From contig JAIXXP010000001.1 of the NCBI GenBank assembly GCA_027490665.1, positions 1 to 53,810 of the forward strand: a DNA stretch of 53,810 bases. Direction: 5' to 3'. This DNA is from Cryomorphaceae bacterium. GTDB taxonomy: Bacteria; Bacteroidota; Bacteroidia; Flavobacteriales_D; Crocinitomicaceae. Position numbers and translations under genes: made by a program. This document shows positions 34,872-42,971 of the stretch, in pieces. The notes under the pieces were generated by a model that was not told the origin of the DNA, did no database searches, and worked only from the letters and a program-made list of their open reading frames with translations. Each line of letters starts with the position of its first letter. The first letter of the stretch is position 1.

Positions 34872-37666
34872 TATTTTGCTGTATAGGACACTTTTTGAGC
34901 CTTTTTCACCATTTGCTGTGGCGTACCTTCAAAAAGGACTTGTCCGCCCCGCTGCCCTCCTTCGGGTCCGATATCAATGATGTAGTCTGCAGTTTTAATC
35001 ATGTCTAGGTTGTGCTCAATGACCAAAACTGTGTTGCCTTCGTCTACGAGTCTTTGCAAGACCTTGAGCAGTAATTGGATATCCTCGAAATGCAGTCCTG
35101 TTGAAGGTTCGTCTAAAATGTAAATGGTTTTGCCTGTTGCGCGTTTGGCGAGTTCGGCTGCTAATTTGATGCGTTGTGCTTCTCCTCCGGAAAGGGTCGT
35201 GGAAGATTGCCCGAGCTGCACATAGCCCAAGCCCACTTCTTCCAAAGTAAGGAGCATGCGGTGTATTTTGGGCTGGTTTTCAAAGAATATGCAGCCTTCT
35301 GAAATGGTCATCTGAAGGACATCTGCAATGGTTTTTCCTTTGTAGCGCACCTCCAGTGTTTCGTTATTGTATCTTTTACCATTACACTGCTCGCAAAGCA
35401 CATAGACATCTGGCAAGAAGTTCATTTCAATCAGGCGCATGCCGCCGCCATTGCAGGTTTCGCATTTGCCTCCAGTCACATTAAAAGAAAATCTTCCTGC
35501 CTTATAACCGCGGATCAGGGCTTCAGGCATGCTAGCAAACAAACTCCTAATTTCGTCAAAAACTTTAGTGTAGGTGACGGGGTTCGAGCGTGGCGTTCGG
35601 CCAATTGGGCTTTGGTCAATTTCAATGACTTTATCGAGGTGCTCTAGGCCTTTGATTTGCTTAAAGGGCAATGGAGTGCGAATAGGATCGTAGAAATGAT
35701 TCATCAAAATAGGGAATAGCGTCTGATTGATCAAAGACGACTTCCCGCTGCCGCTGACTCCTGTGATAAATGTAAAGGTGCCAAGTGGAATTTGGATATC
35801 TACGTTTTTGAGGTTGTGACCAGTTGCGCCTTTTAATTGCAAAAAGTTTCCATTTCCATTTCTGGTTTTTAATGGTATTTCGATGTTTCTTTTTCCATTC
35901 AGATATCCCGCGGTTACCGTAGCACTTTGCAACATTTCGGCGTATGTTCCGGCAAAAACAATTTGGCCACCGTGGCGACCAGCTCCGGGGCCGATATCGA
36001 CAATGAAATCGGCTGCTTCCATCATTTCTTTGTCGTGTTCAACGACTAAAACTGTGTTGCCGATGTCGCGCAGTTTGGTGAGTGAGCGGATGAGTTTGGT
36101 GTTGTCGCGTTGGTGCAGGCCAATAGATGGTTCGTCGAGAATATAGAGCACATTGAGCAGTTCTGTGCCAATTTGGGTGGCTAATCTGATCCTTTGCGCT
36201 TCGCCGCCCGAGAGTGTCTTGGCGCTGCGGTGCATGGTGAGGTAGTCTAAGCCTACTTCTAGAATGAAACCGAGGCGCGCATTGATTTCTTTGATGATTT
36301 CTTTACCGATAAACAACGCTTGCTCATTGAGCATGTCGGGTAATTTGGCACACCAATCTTGCAGTGCCTGCAAGTCCATTATGGCCAATTCACCGATGTG
36401 TTGTTCACCTATTTTAAAGTGCAGCGCTTCTTTTTTAAGGCGGTAGCCCGAGCAGCTTGGGCAAGTTTTTTTGTGCATGAATCCTTGAGCCCAGCGCTCT
36501 ATTGCAGTGGAAGAATCTTCGGCGTGTCGGCCCATAAAATGCAGCAGGCCTTCGAAGCGTTCTTGGGTATCCAAAGGGCCAAGTTCCATGTCTTCGTTGC
36601 CGTAAAGTAAAAGTTCAATGAGTTCTTCGTCGATATCGGCAATAGGGGTATGCAGCGTAAATTGTTGGGCTTGCAAGATTTTCTCAATTTTGTCGAAAAT
36701 CCAGGATTTTTTATAGACACCAAGTGGCGCAAGCCCACCTTTTTTGATGGAAAGTTTGGGGTCTGGAATGATTTTATCGCGGTCCATTTCGCTCACTTCA
36801 CCCAGGCCTTTACAAGTGGTGCAGGCGCCATAGGGCGAGTTGAAGGAAAACAGATTGGGTTCAGGTTCAGGATAAGAAATGCCGCTGGTGGGGCACATCA
36901 AGGACCTACTGTAGTGGCGTATTTGTCCGTTTTCGAGATCGAGCACCATCAGGGTGCCTTCGCCTAGTTTCATGCAGGTCTGGATGGTTTCCAAACAACG
37001 TTTTTCATCGACATCGCCGGCAATGAAGCGGTCCACAACTATTTCGATGTCGTGGGTTTTGTAGCGGTCGAGTTTGATGCTTTTGCCTAATTCGAGGAGT
37101 TCGCCATCGACCCGAACGCGGGTGTAACCCATGCGCTGAATTTGCTCGAAAAGTTCGCGGTAGTGTCCTTTTCTTCCTTTGACTTTAGGAGCTAGGAGTG
37201 CTACTTTTTTGCCTTTGAAGGTACTTTGAACGAGCTCAGTGATGTCGTGGTCGGCGTATTGCACCATTTTTTCGCCTGTCTGAAACGAGTAGGCTGTGGC
37301 TGTTCTAGCATATAACAAGCGAAAGAAATCGTAGAGTTCTGTGATGGTACCAACTGTAGATCTTGGTGAGCGGCCCACTGTTTTTTGTTCAATAGCTATA
37401 ACTGGGCTGAGGCCGTCTATTTTGTCGACGTCGGGCCGTTCGAGGCCGCCAATGAACTGGCGCACGTAAGCAGAGAAGGTGTCTAGGTAACGGCGTTGGC
37501 CTTCTGCAAAAATAGTATCAAAGGCTAAAGATGATTTACCGCTCCCGCTAAGACCTGTAAAAACAACAAGTTTTTGACGTGGGATTTCAAGGTGCAGGTC
37601 TTTGAGGTTGTGTTCTCTTGCGCCTTGAATGCGTATGAAATCGTTGGGGTTGGTAGGTGTGGCCAT
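34844..37666 (-). CDS. uvrA: Excinuclease ABC subunit A
   Basis: 940 residues, the usual UvrA length. It is the damage-recognising ATPase of nucleotide excision repair. Two ABC ATPase units are clear: Walker A GLSGSGKSSLAFDT and GVSGSGKSSLINQT; signature TLSGGEAQRIRLA and TLSGGEAQRIKLA; Walker B LYILDEPSIGLH and IYILDEPSTGLH. Zinc-binding cysteines are present, including the C-terminal CETCNGGGM and CEQCNGKRY pair. It starts 3 bases after the rfbC stop, so rfbC and uvrA are probably cotranscribed, an unusual pair functionally. Confidence 0.98.
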   Translation of the reverse strand: MATPTNPNDFIRIQGAREHNLKDLHLEIPRQKLVVFTGLSGSGKSSLAFDTIFAEGQRRYLDTFSAYVRQFIGGLERPDVDKIDGLSPVIAIEQKTVGRSPRSTVGTITELYDFFRLLYARTATAYSFQTGEKMVQYADHDITELVQSTFKGKKVALLAPKVKGRKGHYRELFEQIQRMGYTRVRVDGELLELGKSIKLDRYKTHDIEIVVDRFIAGDVDEKRCLETIQTCMKLGEGTLMVLDLENGQIRHYSRSLMCPTSGISYPEPEPNLFSFNSPYGACTTCKGLGEVSEMDRDKIIPDPKLSIKKGGLAPLGVYKKSWIFDKIEKILQAQQFTLHTPIADIDEELIELLLYGNEDMELGPLDTQERFEGLLHFMGRHAEDSSTAIERWAQGFMHKKTCPSCSGYRLKKEALHFKIGEQHIGELAIMDLQALQDWCAKLPDMLNEQALFIGKEIIKEINARLGFILEVGLDYLTMHRSAKTLSGGEAQRIRLATQIGTELLNVLYILDEPSIGLHQRDNTKLIRSLTKLRDIGNTVLVVEHDKEMMEAADFIVDIGPGAGRHGGQIVFAGTYAEMLQSATVTAGYLNGKRNIEIPLKTRNGNGNFLQLKGATGHNLKNVDIQIPLGTFTFITGVSGSGKSSLINQTLFPILMNHFYDPIRTPLPFKQIKGLEHLDKVIEIDQSPIGRTPRSNPVTYTKVFDEIRSLFASMPEALIRGYKAGRFSFNVTGGKCETCNGGGMRLIEMNFLPDVYVLCEQCNGKRYNNETLEVRYKGKTIADVLQMTISEGCIFFENQPKIHRMLLTLEEVGLGYVQLGQSSTTLSGGEAQRIKLAAELAKRATGKTIYILDEPSTGLHFEDIQLLLKVLQRLVDEGNTVLVIEHNLDMIKTADYIIDIGPEGGQRGGQVLFEGTPQQMVKKAQKVSYTAKYLAQELKKR

Positions 37667-37669
37667 CTT

Positions 37670-38221
37670 TTATTTGAAAGGAGATGTAAAGTTGCTAAAC
37701 AATTCTCCTTGCTCATCTTTTGGCGATAAAAATGGTTGCGCGGTGAGTTCCCATTCGATTTGGAGCGAGGGGTCGTTCCAAAGCAAACAACCTTCGGCTT
37801 CTTTGTGGTAGGCAGCCGTACACTTATAACTAAAAATGGTGTCGTCTTCTAAGGTGTAGAAACCATGTGCAAAACCTGGTGGAATATACAATTGAACGGC
37901 GTTTTCAGCACTTAGGACTTGTTTGAAGTATTGCCCATATGTGGGCGAAGTTTGTCGGATGTCAACTGCGACGTCTAGCACTGCTCCTTGGAGTACTTGA
38001 ACGAGTTTACCTTGTGCAAAGGGTTCAGCTTGGAAATGCAAACCGCGTAAAATTCCTTTTGAAGACTTCGAAACGTTGTCCTGAACAAAGCTAAGCCCGT
38101 CGCAAATTTCCGTATAGTTCTCCGCTTTGTAGGACTCAAAAAAGTAACCTCGGTCGTCTTTGAAAACAGTTGGATATATGCTATACAAGCCAGCGAGTTT
38201 TTCTTCTTGAATACGTAACAT
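37670..38221 (-). CDS. rfbC: dTDP-4-dehydrorhamnose 3,5-epimerase
   Basis: 183 residues from ATG 38221; a longer frame to 38269 would extend into the divergent promoter region and is less likely. RfbC epimerises dTDP-4-keto-6-deoxyglucose on the way to dTDP-rhamnose for surface polysaccharides. Cupin-fold markers: IYPTVFKDDRGYFFESY, the catalytic stretch GILRGLHFQ with the active His, and PPGFAHGFYTL. No other rhamnose gene (rfbA, B, D) is near, so it is an orphan member located upstream of uvrA. Confidence 0.94.
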   Translation of the reverse strand: MLRIQEEKLAGLYSIYPTVFKDDRGYFFESYKAENYTEICDGLSFVQDNVSKSSKGILRGLHFQAEPFAQGKLVQVLQGAVLDVAVDIRQTSPTYGQYFKQVLSAENAVQLYIPPGFAHGFYTLEDDTIFSYKCTAAYHKEAEGCLLWNDPSLQIEWELTAQPFLSPKDEQGELFSNFTSPFK

Positions 38222-38250
38222 AGCGACATTTTTGGATTGTAAAATTACAT

Positions 38251-38258
38251 TAAATTTG
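38251..38258 (+). promoter_or_regulatory. -7 box (TAAATTTG) of dacB
   Basis: TAAATTTG ends 16 bases before the dacB ATG at 38275. A TTTG lies 16 bases upstream of it (38231-38234), shorter than the usual 19. Confidence 0.5.
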
Positions 38259-38274
38259 TCGACAAACACCCGAA

Positions 38275-39726
38275 ATGCTACGTCTTCTCCTGCTCTGTTT
38301 TCCGTTTTGCCTCTCTGCCCAATTTGCTTTGCAGACCAATTTATTACAGCTCGTCAATGACCCCCAACTCAAAGGAACAAAATGGAGTGTTTGTGCAATC
38401 GACCTCACTACTGGCGACACCCTTGCGGCCTATGATGCTGCACAACAATTGCCAGGTGCGTCCATTGTCAAATTAGTAAGTACCGCAGCAGCGCTCAATG
38501 TACTTGGTCCGGAACACCGCGCTCAGACACAGCTGAGTTTAGAAGGACAAATGAAAGAGAACGGGGTTTGGGATGGTAATTTGTACCTCATTGGCGGTGG
38601 AGATGTCTCGCTCGGCTCTAGGTTTTTCAATGCGTCCGGAAAAGAATTGGCTTTTTTTGACGAATGGGTAGCTCAACTTCAGTCCAAAGGGATTAAATGC
38701 ATCAGCGGTTCCATAATTGCTGATGGAAGTTCGTTTGGTACATTTTCTTGCCCTCTTGGTTGGCAACAACTCGACATGGGCAACTACTACGGCTGTGGTG
38801 CTTTTGGACTAAATTTTTACGACAACACCCTTAAATTGAATTTTCAAACAGGCGCAGTTGGTACGCCAATCAAGCTTAAAAATACTTTTCCAGTCGAGAA
38901 CAATTACCAGCTAACGATTCAAGCAACTTCAGCAGCTATCAGCTCCGATCAAACATTTGTCCACGGAACCCCATTCAATTACCAAAGAACCATCAAAGGA
39001 AAGTTGCCGGCCAATCAAAATGCATATGAGGTGAAGGCCAGTATGCCTGATCCAGAAAAATTACTGGCTGAATTGCTGTATCAACGCTTGCAAGCGAGTG
39101 GAATCCGTGTAGATGGCGGTTTTCATACAGTCAGGACCAATCCAGCTTTTAGCAATACGGTGTATCAATCAGGTGATATCATACATACCCAACAAGGTAA
39201 GACATTGCAAGAACTTGTCTACTGGACTAACCAGCGCAGTGTCAATTTGTTTGCAGAAGGTAATTTGCTTCAGATCGGAGCTAAGCGTTATGGAGCGGGC
39301 ACTTACGAAAACAGCCTCGTTGTTTTGGATAGTTTGTTGCTTGCTTGGGAAGTGGGCCCTTGTAGAATTGTAGACGGTTGTGGGCTATCCAAAGAAAACC
39401 GAATGAGTGCAAGCCAATTTGTTCAGTTATTGAAAACCCAAACAAAAACAAGTTATTTTGAAGCTTATTACAAAAGCATACCAGTTGCAGGTCAAACCGG
39501 AACAGTTAAAAACCTCTGCAAAGGCCAGCCCGGTGAAGGAAAAGTTCATGCGAAAAGTGGAAGCATTGAAGGCATTAAAGCCTATGCTGGATATGTAGAT
39601 TCAAAAAGTGGCCATCAAATTGCGTTTACAATCATCGCTAATGATTACCCAACAAGTGGTTCTGCTATGGCCAAAAAAATGGAGCCTTTTTTAAATAGTT
39701 TGGCTACATTCCAAGTTCAACCTTGA
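38275..39726 (+). CDS. dacB: D-alanyl-D-alanine carboxypeptidase/endopeptidase (PBP4, S13 family)
   Basis: 483 residues. A signal peptide (about 1-15) places it in the periplasm. The penicillin-binding serine motif is SIVK at 63-66 in LPGASIVKLVSTAAAL, the SxN motif is in NQRSVNLFAEG, and the third motif is AKSGS in VHAKSGSIEGIKAYAG, with Ser for the more common Thr. The large insert between motifs 1 and 2 is typical of S13 (PBP4). It trims or cleaves peptidoglycan cross-links. It is followed convergently by ddl with a 23-base tail-to-tail overlap, so two D-Ala-D-Ala enzymes lie face to face. Confidence 0.93.
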   Translation: MLRLLLLCFPFCLSAQFALQTNLLQLVNDPQLKGTKWSVCAIDLTTGDTLAAYDAAQQLPGASIVKLVSTAAALNVLGPEHRAQTQLSLEGQMKENGVWDGNLYLIGGGDVSLGSRFFNASGKELAFFDEWVAQLQSKGIKCISGSIIADGSSFGTFSCPLGWQQLDMGNYYGCGAFGLNFYDNTLKLNFQTGAVGTPIKLKNTFPVENNYQLTIQATSAAISSDQTFVHGTPFNYQRTIKGKLPANQNAYEVKASMPDPEKLLAELLYQRLQASGIRVDGGFHTVRTNPAFSNTVYQSGDIIHTQQGKTLQELVYWTNQRSVNLFAEGNLLQIGAKRYGAGTYENSLVVLDSLLLAWEVGPCRIVDGCGLSKENRMSASQFVQLLKTQTKTSYFEAYYKSIPVAGQTGTVKNLCKGQPGEGKVHAKSGSIEGIKAYAGYVDSKSGHQIAFTIIANDYPTSGSAMAKKMEPFLNSLATFQVQP

Positions 39727-40621
39727 TGATTTCACTCCAGAAATCTTGGATACTGATACCCGCAACGCCAAGCATTTGTGGCACAATACTCGCCGGAGAA
39801 AAGCCCGGAGTTGTATTGACTTCAATAACGAAGGGCTGTTTGTTGACGAGCATAAAATCAATTCTTGCAAGCCCTCTTAAGCCTAACAATTCGTAAATTT
39901 TCTTGGCTTGAGCTTGTACATCGTCGCGAAGTGTATCTTCTACTCTGGCAGGGGTAATTTCCTTTGATTTACCGTCGTATTTAGCTGCGTAGTCAAAAAA
40001 TTCTGTTTCCGAAACAATTTCGGTAAGGGGTAAGGCAACAAGCTCGCTTGAACTTCTGAAAACCCCGCAAGTTACTTCAATGCCATCTAAAAAGGCTTCA
40101 GCCACTACATTTCTTCCCTCGTTAAATGCAATTTCAAATGCTTTTTGAACCTCCTCCAAGGATTTTACTTTTGAAATACCATAGCTTGAACCTGAGTCAG
40201 ACGGCTTCACAAATAATGGTAAGCCTAAATTGGCTACTAAGGCAGTGGGGTCTATTTGCGCACTAAAATGAAAGAGTTGAGATTTAGCTACTGCCAAACC
40301 AAAGCCGCTTAAGAACTGATTGCAATACCATTTGTCAAAAGAAAGTGCACTTGCGAGTACACCTGAATTGATGTACGGAATTTGGAGCATGTCTAGATAT
40401 GCTTGAATGCGGCCGTTTTCTCCGGGGTCGCCGTGCGTGTAGATGATAGCAGCGTCTATTTTTCCCGCGATTTGAAGGCGCTCCTGCCAATTTGCTCTTG
40501 AAATTTCAATGAGAAGGCATTCCAAGTGCTCTGGGAAATTTTTTTGAATGGTTTGTGCACTCTTTATTGAGATGTCGTATTCAGAGGAAAAGCCTCCGCA
40601 GATGAGTCCGATGCGCTTCAT
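39704..40621 (-). CDS. ddl: D-alanine--D-alanine ligase
   Basis: 305 residues, DdlB-like length. It joins two D-alanines with ATP for peptidoglycan precursors. Motifs: MKRIGLICGGFSSEYDIS at the start, THGDPGENGRIQAYLDML with the catalytic loop, FVKPSDSGSSYGISK in the ATP-grasp fold, ARIDFMLVN and the final EVNTTPGFSPASI that binds metal. The gene stands alone on the minus strand, divergent from the acyltransferase gene, with an inverted-repeat promoter region between them. Confidence 0.96.
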   Translation of the reverse strand: MKRIGLICGGFSSEYDISIKSAQTIQKNFPEHLECLLIEISRANWQERLQIAGKIDAAIIYTHGDPGENGRIQAYLDMLQIPYINSGVLASALSFDKWYCNQFLSGFGLAVAKSQLFHFSAQIDPTALVANLGLPLFVKPSDSGSSYGISKVKSLEEVQKAFEIAFNEGRNVVAEAFLDGIEVTCGVFRSSSELVALPLTEIVSETEFFDYAAKYDGKSKEITPARVEDTLRDDVQAQAKKIYELLGLRGLARIDFMLVNKQPFVIEVNTTPGFSPASIVPQMLGVAGISIQDFWSEIIKVELGM

Positions 40622-40636
40622 GCGTTTATTTTAGGG

Positions 40637-40663
40637 CGAAATTATCTAAAATTGGTAATTTCG
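40637..40663. promoter_or_regulatory. Symmetric divergent promoter region, inverted repeat of TAATTTCG
   Basis: CGAAATTA at 40637-40644 and TAATTTCG at 40656-40663 are perfect inverted copies 11 bases apart. Each can act as a -7-like box (consensus TAnnTTTG with one mismatch), one pointing to ddl and one to the acyltransferase gene, whose ATG follows 4 bases after the second copy. The symmetry could also be an operator for a dimeric regulator. Confidence 0.5.
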
Positions 40664-40667
40664 CAGC

Positions 40668-41984
40668 ATGAGGCCCTTGTATTTTATTTTTTGGTTAGCG
40701 CTAGGCTTTTGTTTTCGCTTGTTTTTTAGGCGCATGAAGGAAGTGCGTCCGAGCAAAAAACGCTTTGGCAGAACCATCTTTGTTAGTAATCATCCTTCGG
40801 CGTTTCTCGACCCGTTGGTGGTTTCTCGTTTGCGCAAACCAATTGTGAATTTCATGACGCGCTCTGATGTTTTCAATCGTTTTACAAGGCCCATTTTTTG
40901 GCTGGCGCACATGTTGCCAATTTACCGTCAACAAGACGGCGGCAACTCGCAAGAAAAAAATAAATTGGTTTTCAAAAAAGCGACCCAAGCTTTGGCGCGC
41001 AACCGCAACTTGCTGATTTTTGGCGAAGGCATTACAGACGATGTTTTCGAGCGCAGACTCAAGCCCATTAAAAAAGGAGCTTTGCGCATCGGTTTTACAG
41101 CCTTAGAAGACCTCGACTGGAAAGTCCAAATTGAGGTGCAGGGTATAGGTATCAATTATACAGATCCCGGTTTGTTGCGCAGCGACGTACTTATTGCTGC
41201 AGCTCAACCAATAGTGCTCAACGATTACAAAGATGCTTATCTAGAAAATCCAGGAAAAGTGATTACAGAGCTGAACCGCGAACTCGAAAACCGCATGCAA
41301 GCCCAAATTACCCATGTGCGCTCAGATGAGCACGTGCGCCTTCACGAGCAAATCATGATGCTCAATCGCAAAGGCATGAACGCGACTTGCTATGATCCAA
41401 AGCTTTCGCTACAAGCGCGTTGGGATTATTCTCGCCAACTTGCAGACCAATTGAATAGCTGCAACGACGAACAAATCCGCCAATTAGATTCTTTTGCAAG
41501 CGAAACTTTAACACCTTATTTACAGCAACTTCAAAAAAACGGGTTGACAGAGGCAGAACTTTTTTGGTTTGCTTTAGATAAAGATTGGAAAACCCGTACT
41601 TTCTTTAAAGTACTCTTTCAATTGCCCTTTTTTCTAGTGGGGCTGATTCATTTTGCTTTGCCCCACATCCTTGTCAAACGATTTGTTGAAAGTAAATTCA
41701 AGCGCAGGGTTTTCTGGTCCTCCACTAAAATGGGGATGCTACTCGCGCTTTTACCTATCTGGAATTTACTGCTCTTTTTATTGGCTTCAGCGTTTATTTC
41801 TTTAGATAGCTACGTCTGGATTACATTATTTATTGCCTTGAATCCTGTTGCCCTTGCTTACTATCTATTTATAAAGAATACCACCCTGTTAGTGAAATCA
41901 TTACGTTATAACGCACAAAGTTTGCAATCATTTGTTGAACATCGAAGTACGGTGCTTGCGCAATTGGAAAAACTTCAATTCTAA
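40668..41984 (+). CDS. PlsC-like lysophospholipid acyltransferase, membrane protein
   Basis: 438 residues. An N-terminal helix (about 4-21) is followed by the acyltransferase H-x4-D motif in [11 protein letters not shown] (about 40-50) and the substrate-binding [11 protein letters not shown]. Residues about 310-410 hold three more hydrophobic helices. The family transfers acyl groups to lysophosphatidic acid or related glycerolipids; this larger, multi-helix form differs from the 240-residue PlsC. The ATG is preceded by a -7-like box and the stop shares one base with lipA, so both genes form one unit. The exact substrate is not readable. Confidence 0.85.
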   Translation: MRPLYFIFWLALGFCFRLFFRRMKEVRPSKKRFGRTIFVSNHPSAFLDPLVVSRLRKPIVNFMTRSDVFNRFTRPIFWLAHMLPIYRQQDGGNSQEKNKLVFKKATQALARNRNLLIFGEGITDDVFERRLKPIKKGALRIGFTALEDLDWKVQIEVQGIGINYTDPGLLRSDVLIAAAQPIVLNDYKDAYLENPGKVITELNRELENRMQAQITHVRSDEHVRLHEQIMMLNRKGMNATCYDPKLSLQARWDYSRQLADQLNSCNDEQIRQLDSFASETLTPYLQQLQKNGLTEAELFWFALDKDWKTRTFFKVLFQLPFFLVGLIHFALPHILVKRFVESKFKRRVFWSSTKMGMLLALLPIWNLLLFLLASAFISLDSYVWITLFIALNPVALAYYLFIKNTTLLVKSLRYNAQSLQSFVEHRSTVLAQLEKLQF

Positions 41985-42844
41985 TGGAAGAAACAACACG
42001 AATCAAAAAACCAAAATGGCTGCGGGTTAAGTTGCCAACCGGTGAAAATTACCGCAAGGTGAGGGGCTTAGTGGACGAACACAAACTACACACCATCTGC
42101 GAAAGCGGTAGCTGCCCAAACATGGGCGAGTGCTGGGGCGAGGGTACAGCCACGTTTATGATCCTTGGTAATGTTTGCACGCGTTCTTGTGGTTTTTGTG
42201 GTGTGCAAACAGGTAAGCCTGAACCCGTAGACATGTTCGAACCGGGAAGGGTAGCCAACTCGGTCAAAATAATGGGTGTCAAGCATGCCGTCATTACTTC
42301 CGTTGACCGCGACGACCTCAAAGACGGCGGCTCCGAAATTTGGGCTCAAACAGTTCGCGCTATACGTCAGCAATCTCCGGGCACAACTCTTGAAACCTTA
42401 ATACCAGATTTTGCCGGTTACTGGGATAACCTTCAAGTCATTATCGATGTCGCTCCAGAAATCGTTTCCCACAACTTAGAAACCGTCCGCAGACTCACCA
42501 AGCAAGTGCGTATTCAAGCAAAATACGACCGCAGCTTGGAAGTCTTGTTTAGGCTCAAAAAAGGCGGGATGCGCACCAAGTCAGGCGTTATGTTAGGCCT
42601 TGGCGAGACCGAACAGGAAGTCATTGAAACCATGCAAGATTTAAGAGCAGTCAATGTCGATATACTCACCCTAGGGCAGTATCTTCAGCCAACACCCAAA
42701 CATTTACCTGTAGCTGAGTTTATCGAGCCAGAAAAATTTGCTTTTTATCAACAACTCGGCTTAGAAATGGGTTTTCGATTTGTAGAAAGCGGCCCACTGG
42801 TGCGTTCGTCGTACCATGCCGAAAAACATTTGTTTGATCAATAA
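41984..42844 (+). CDS. lipA: Lipoyl synthase
   Basis: 286 residues. LipA inserts two sulfurs into octanoyl-lipoyl domains. The auxiliary 4Fe-4S site is [12 protein letters not shown] (C-x4-C-x5-C) and the radical SAM site [10 protein letters not shown] (C-x3-C-x2-C), followed by [12 protein letters not shown] and the closing [10 protein letters not shown] with the serine that binds the auxiliary cluster. It shares one base with the upstream acyltransferase gene. A 127-base gap follows before the T9SS cargo gene. Confidence 0.97.
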   Translation: MEETTRIKKPKWLRVKLPTGENYRKVRGLVDEHKLHTICESGSCPNMGECWGEGTATFMILGNVCTRSCGFCGVQTGKPEPVDMFEPGRVANSVKIMGVKHAVITSVDRDDLKDGGSEIWAQTVRAIRQQSPGTTLETLIPDFAGYWDNLQVIIDVAPEIVSHNLETVRRLTKQVRIQAKYDRSLEVLFRLKKGGMRTKSGVMLGLGETEQEVIETMQDLRAVNVDILTLGQYLQPTPKHLPVAEFIEPEKFAFYQQLGLEMGFRFVESGPLVRSSYHAEKHLFDQ

Positions 42845-42971
42845 AAAAATCAAAAACGCAGTTAACAAAATTTTATGCTAAAAATTGTGTAATTGCCAAC
42901 GTTCTTGACTCATTATTAAGAGAATATTTCTTAATTTGGCTCACTAATCATGCACTATTAATAATTTGTAT

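Noticed and set aside
42924..42968. Promoters TTAATTTG and ATAATTTG before the T9SS cargo gene
   Set aside because: Both miss the TA of the consensus and the -33 spacing is poor; a promoter is likely in 42845-42971 but I cannot place it.
42966..42971. TTG start for the T9SS cargo gene
   Set aside because: An ATG two codons later gives a normal signal peptide start.
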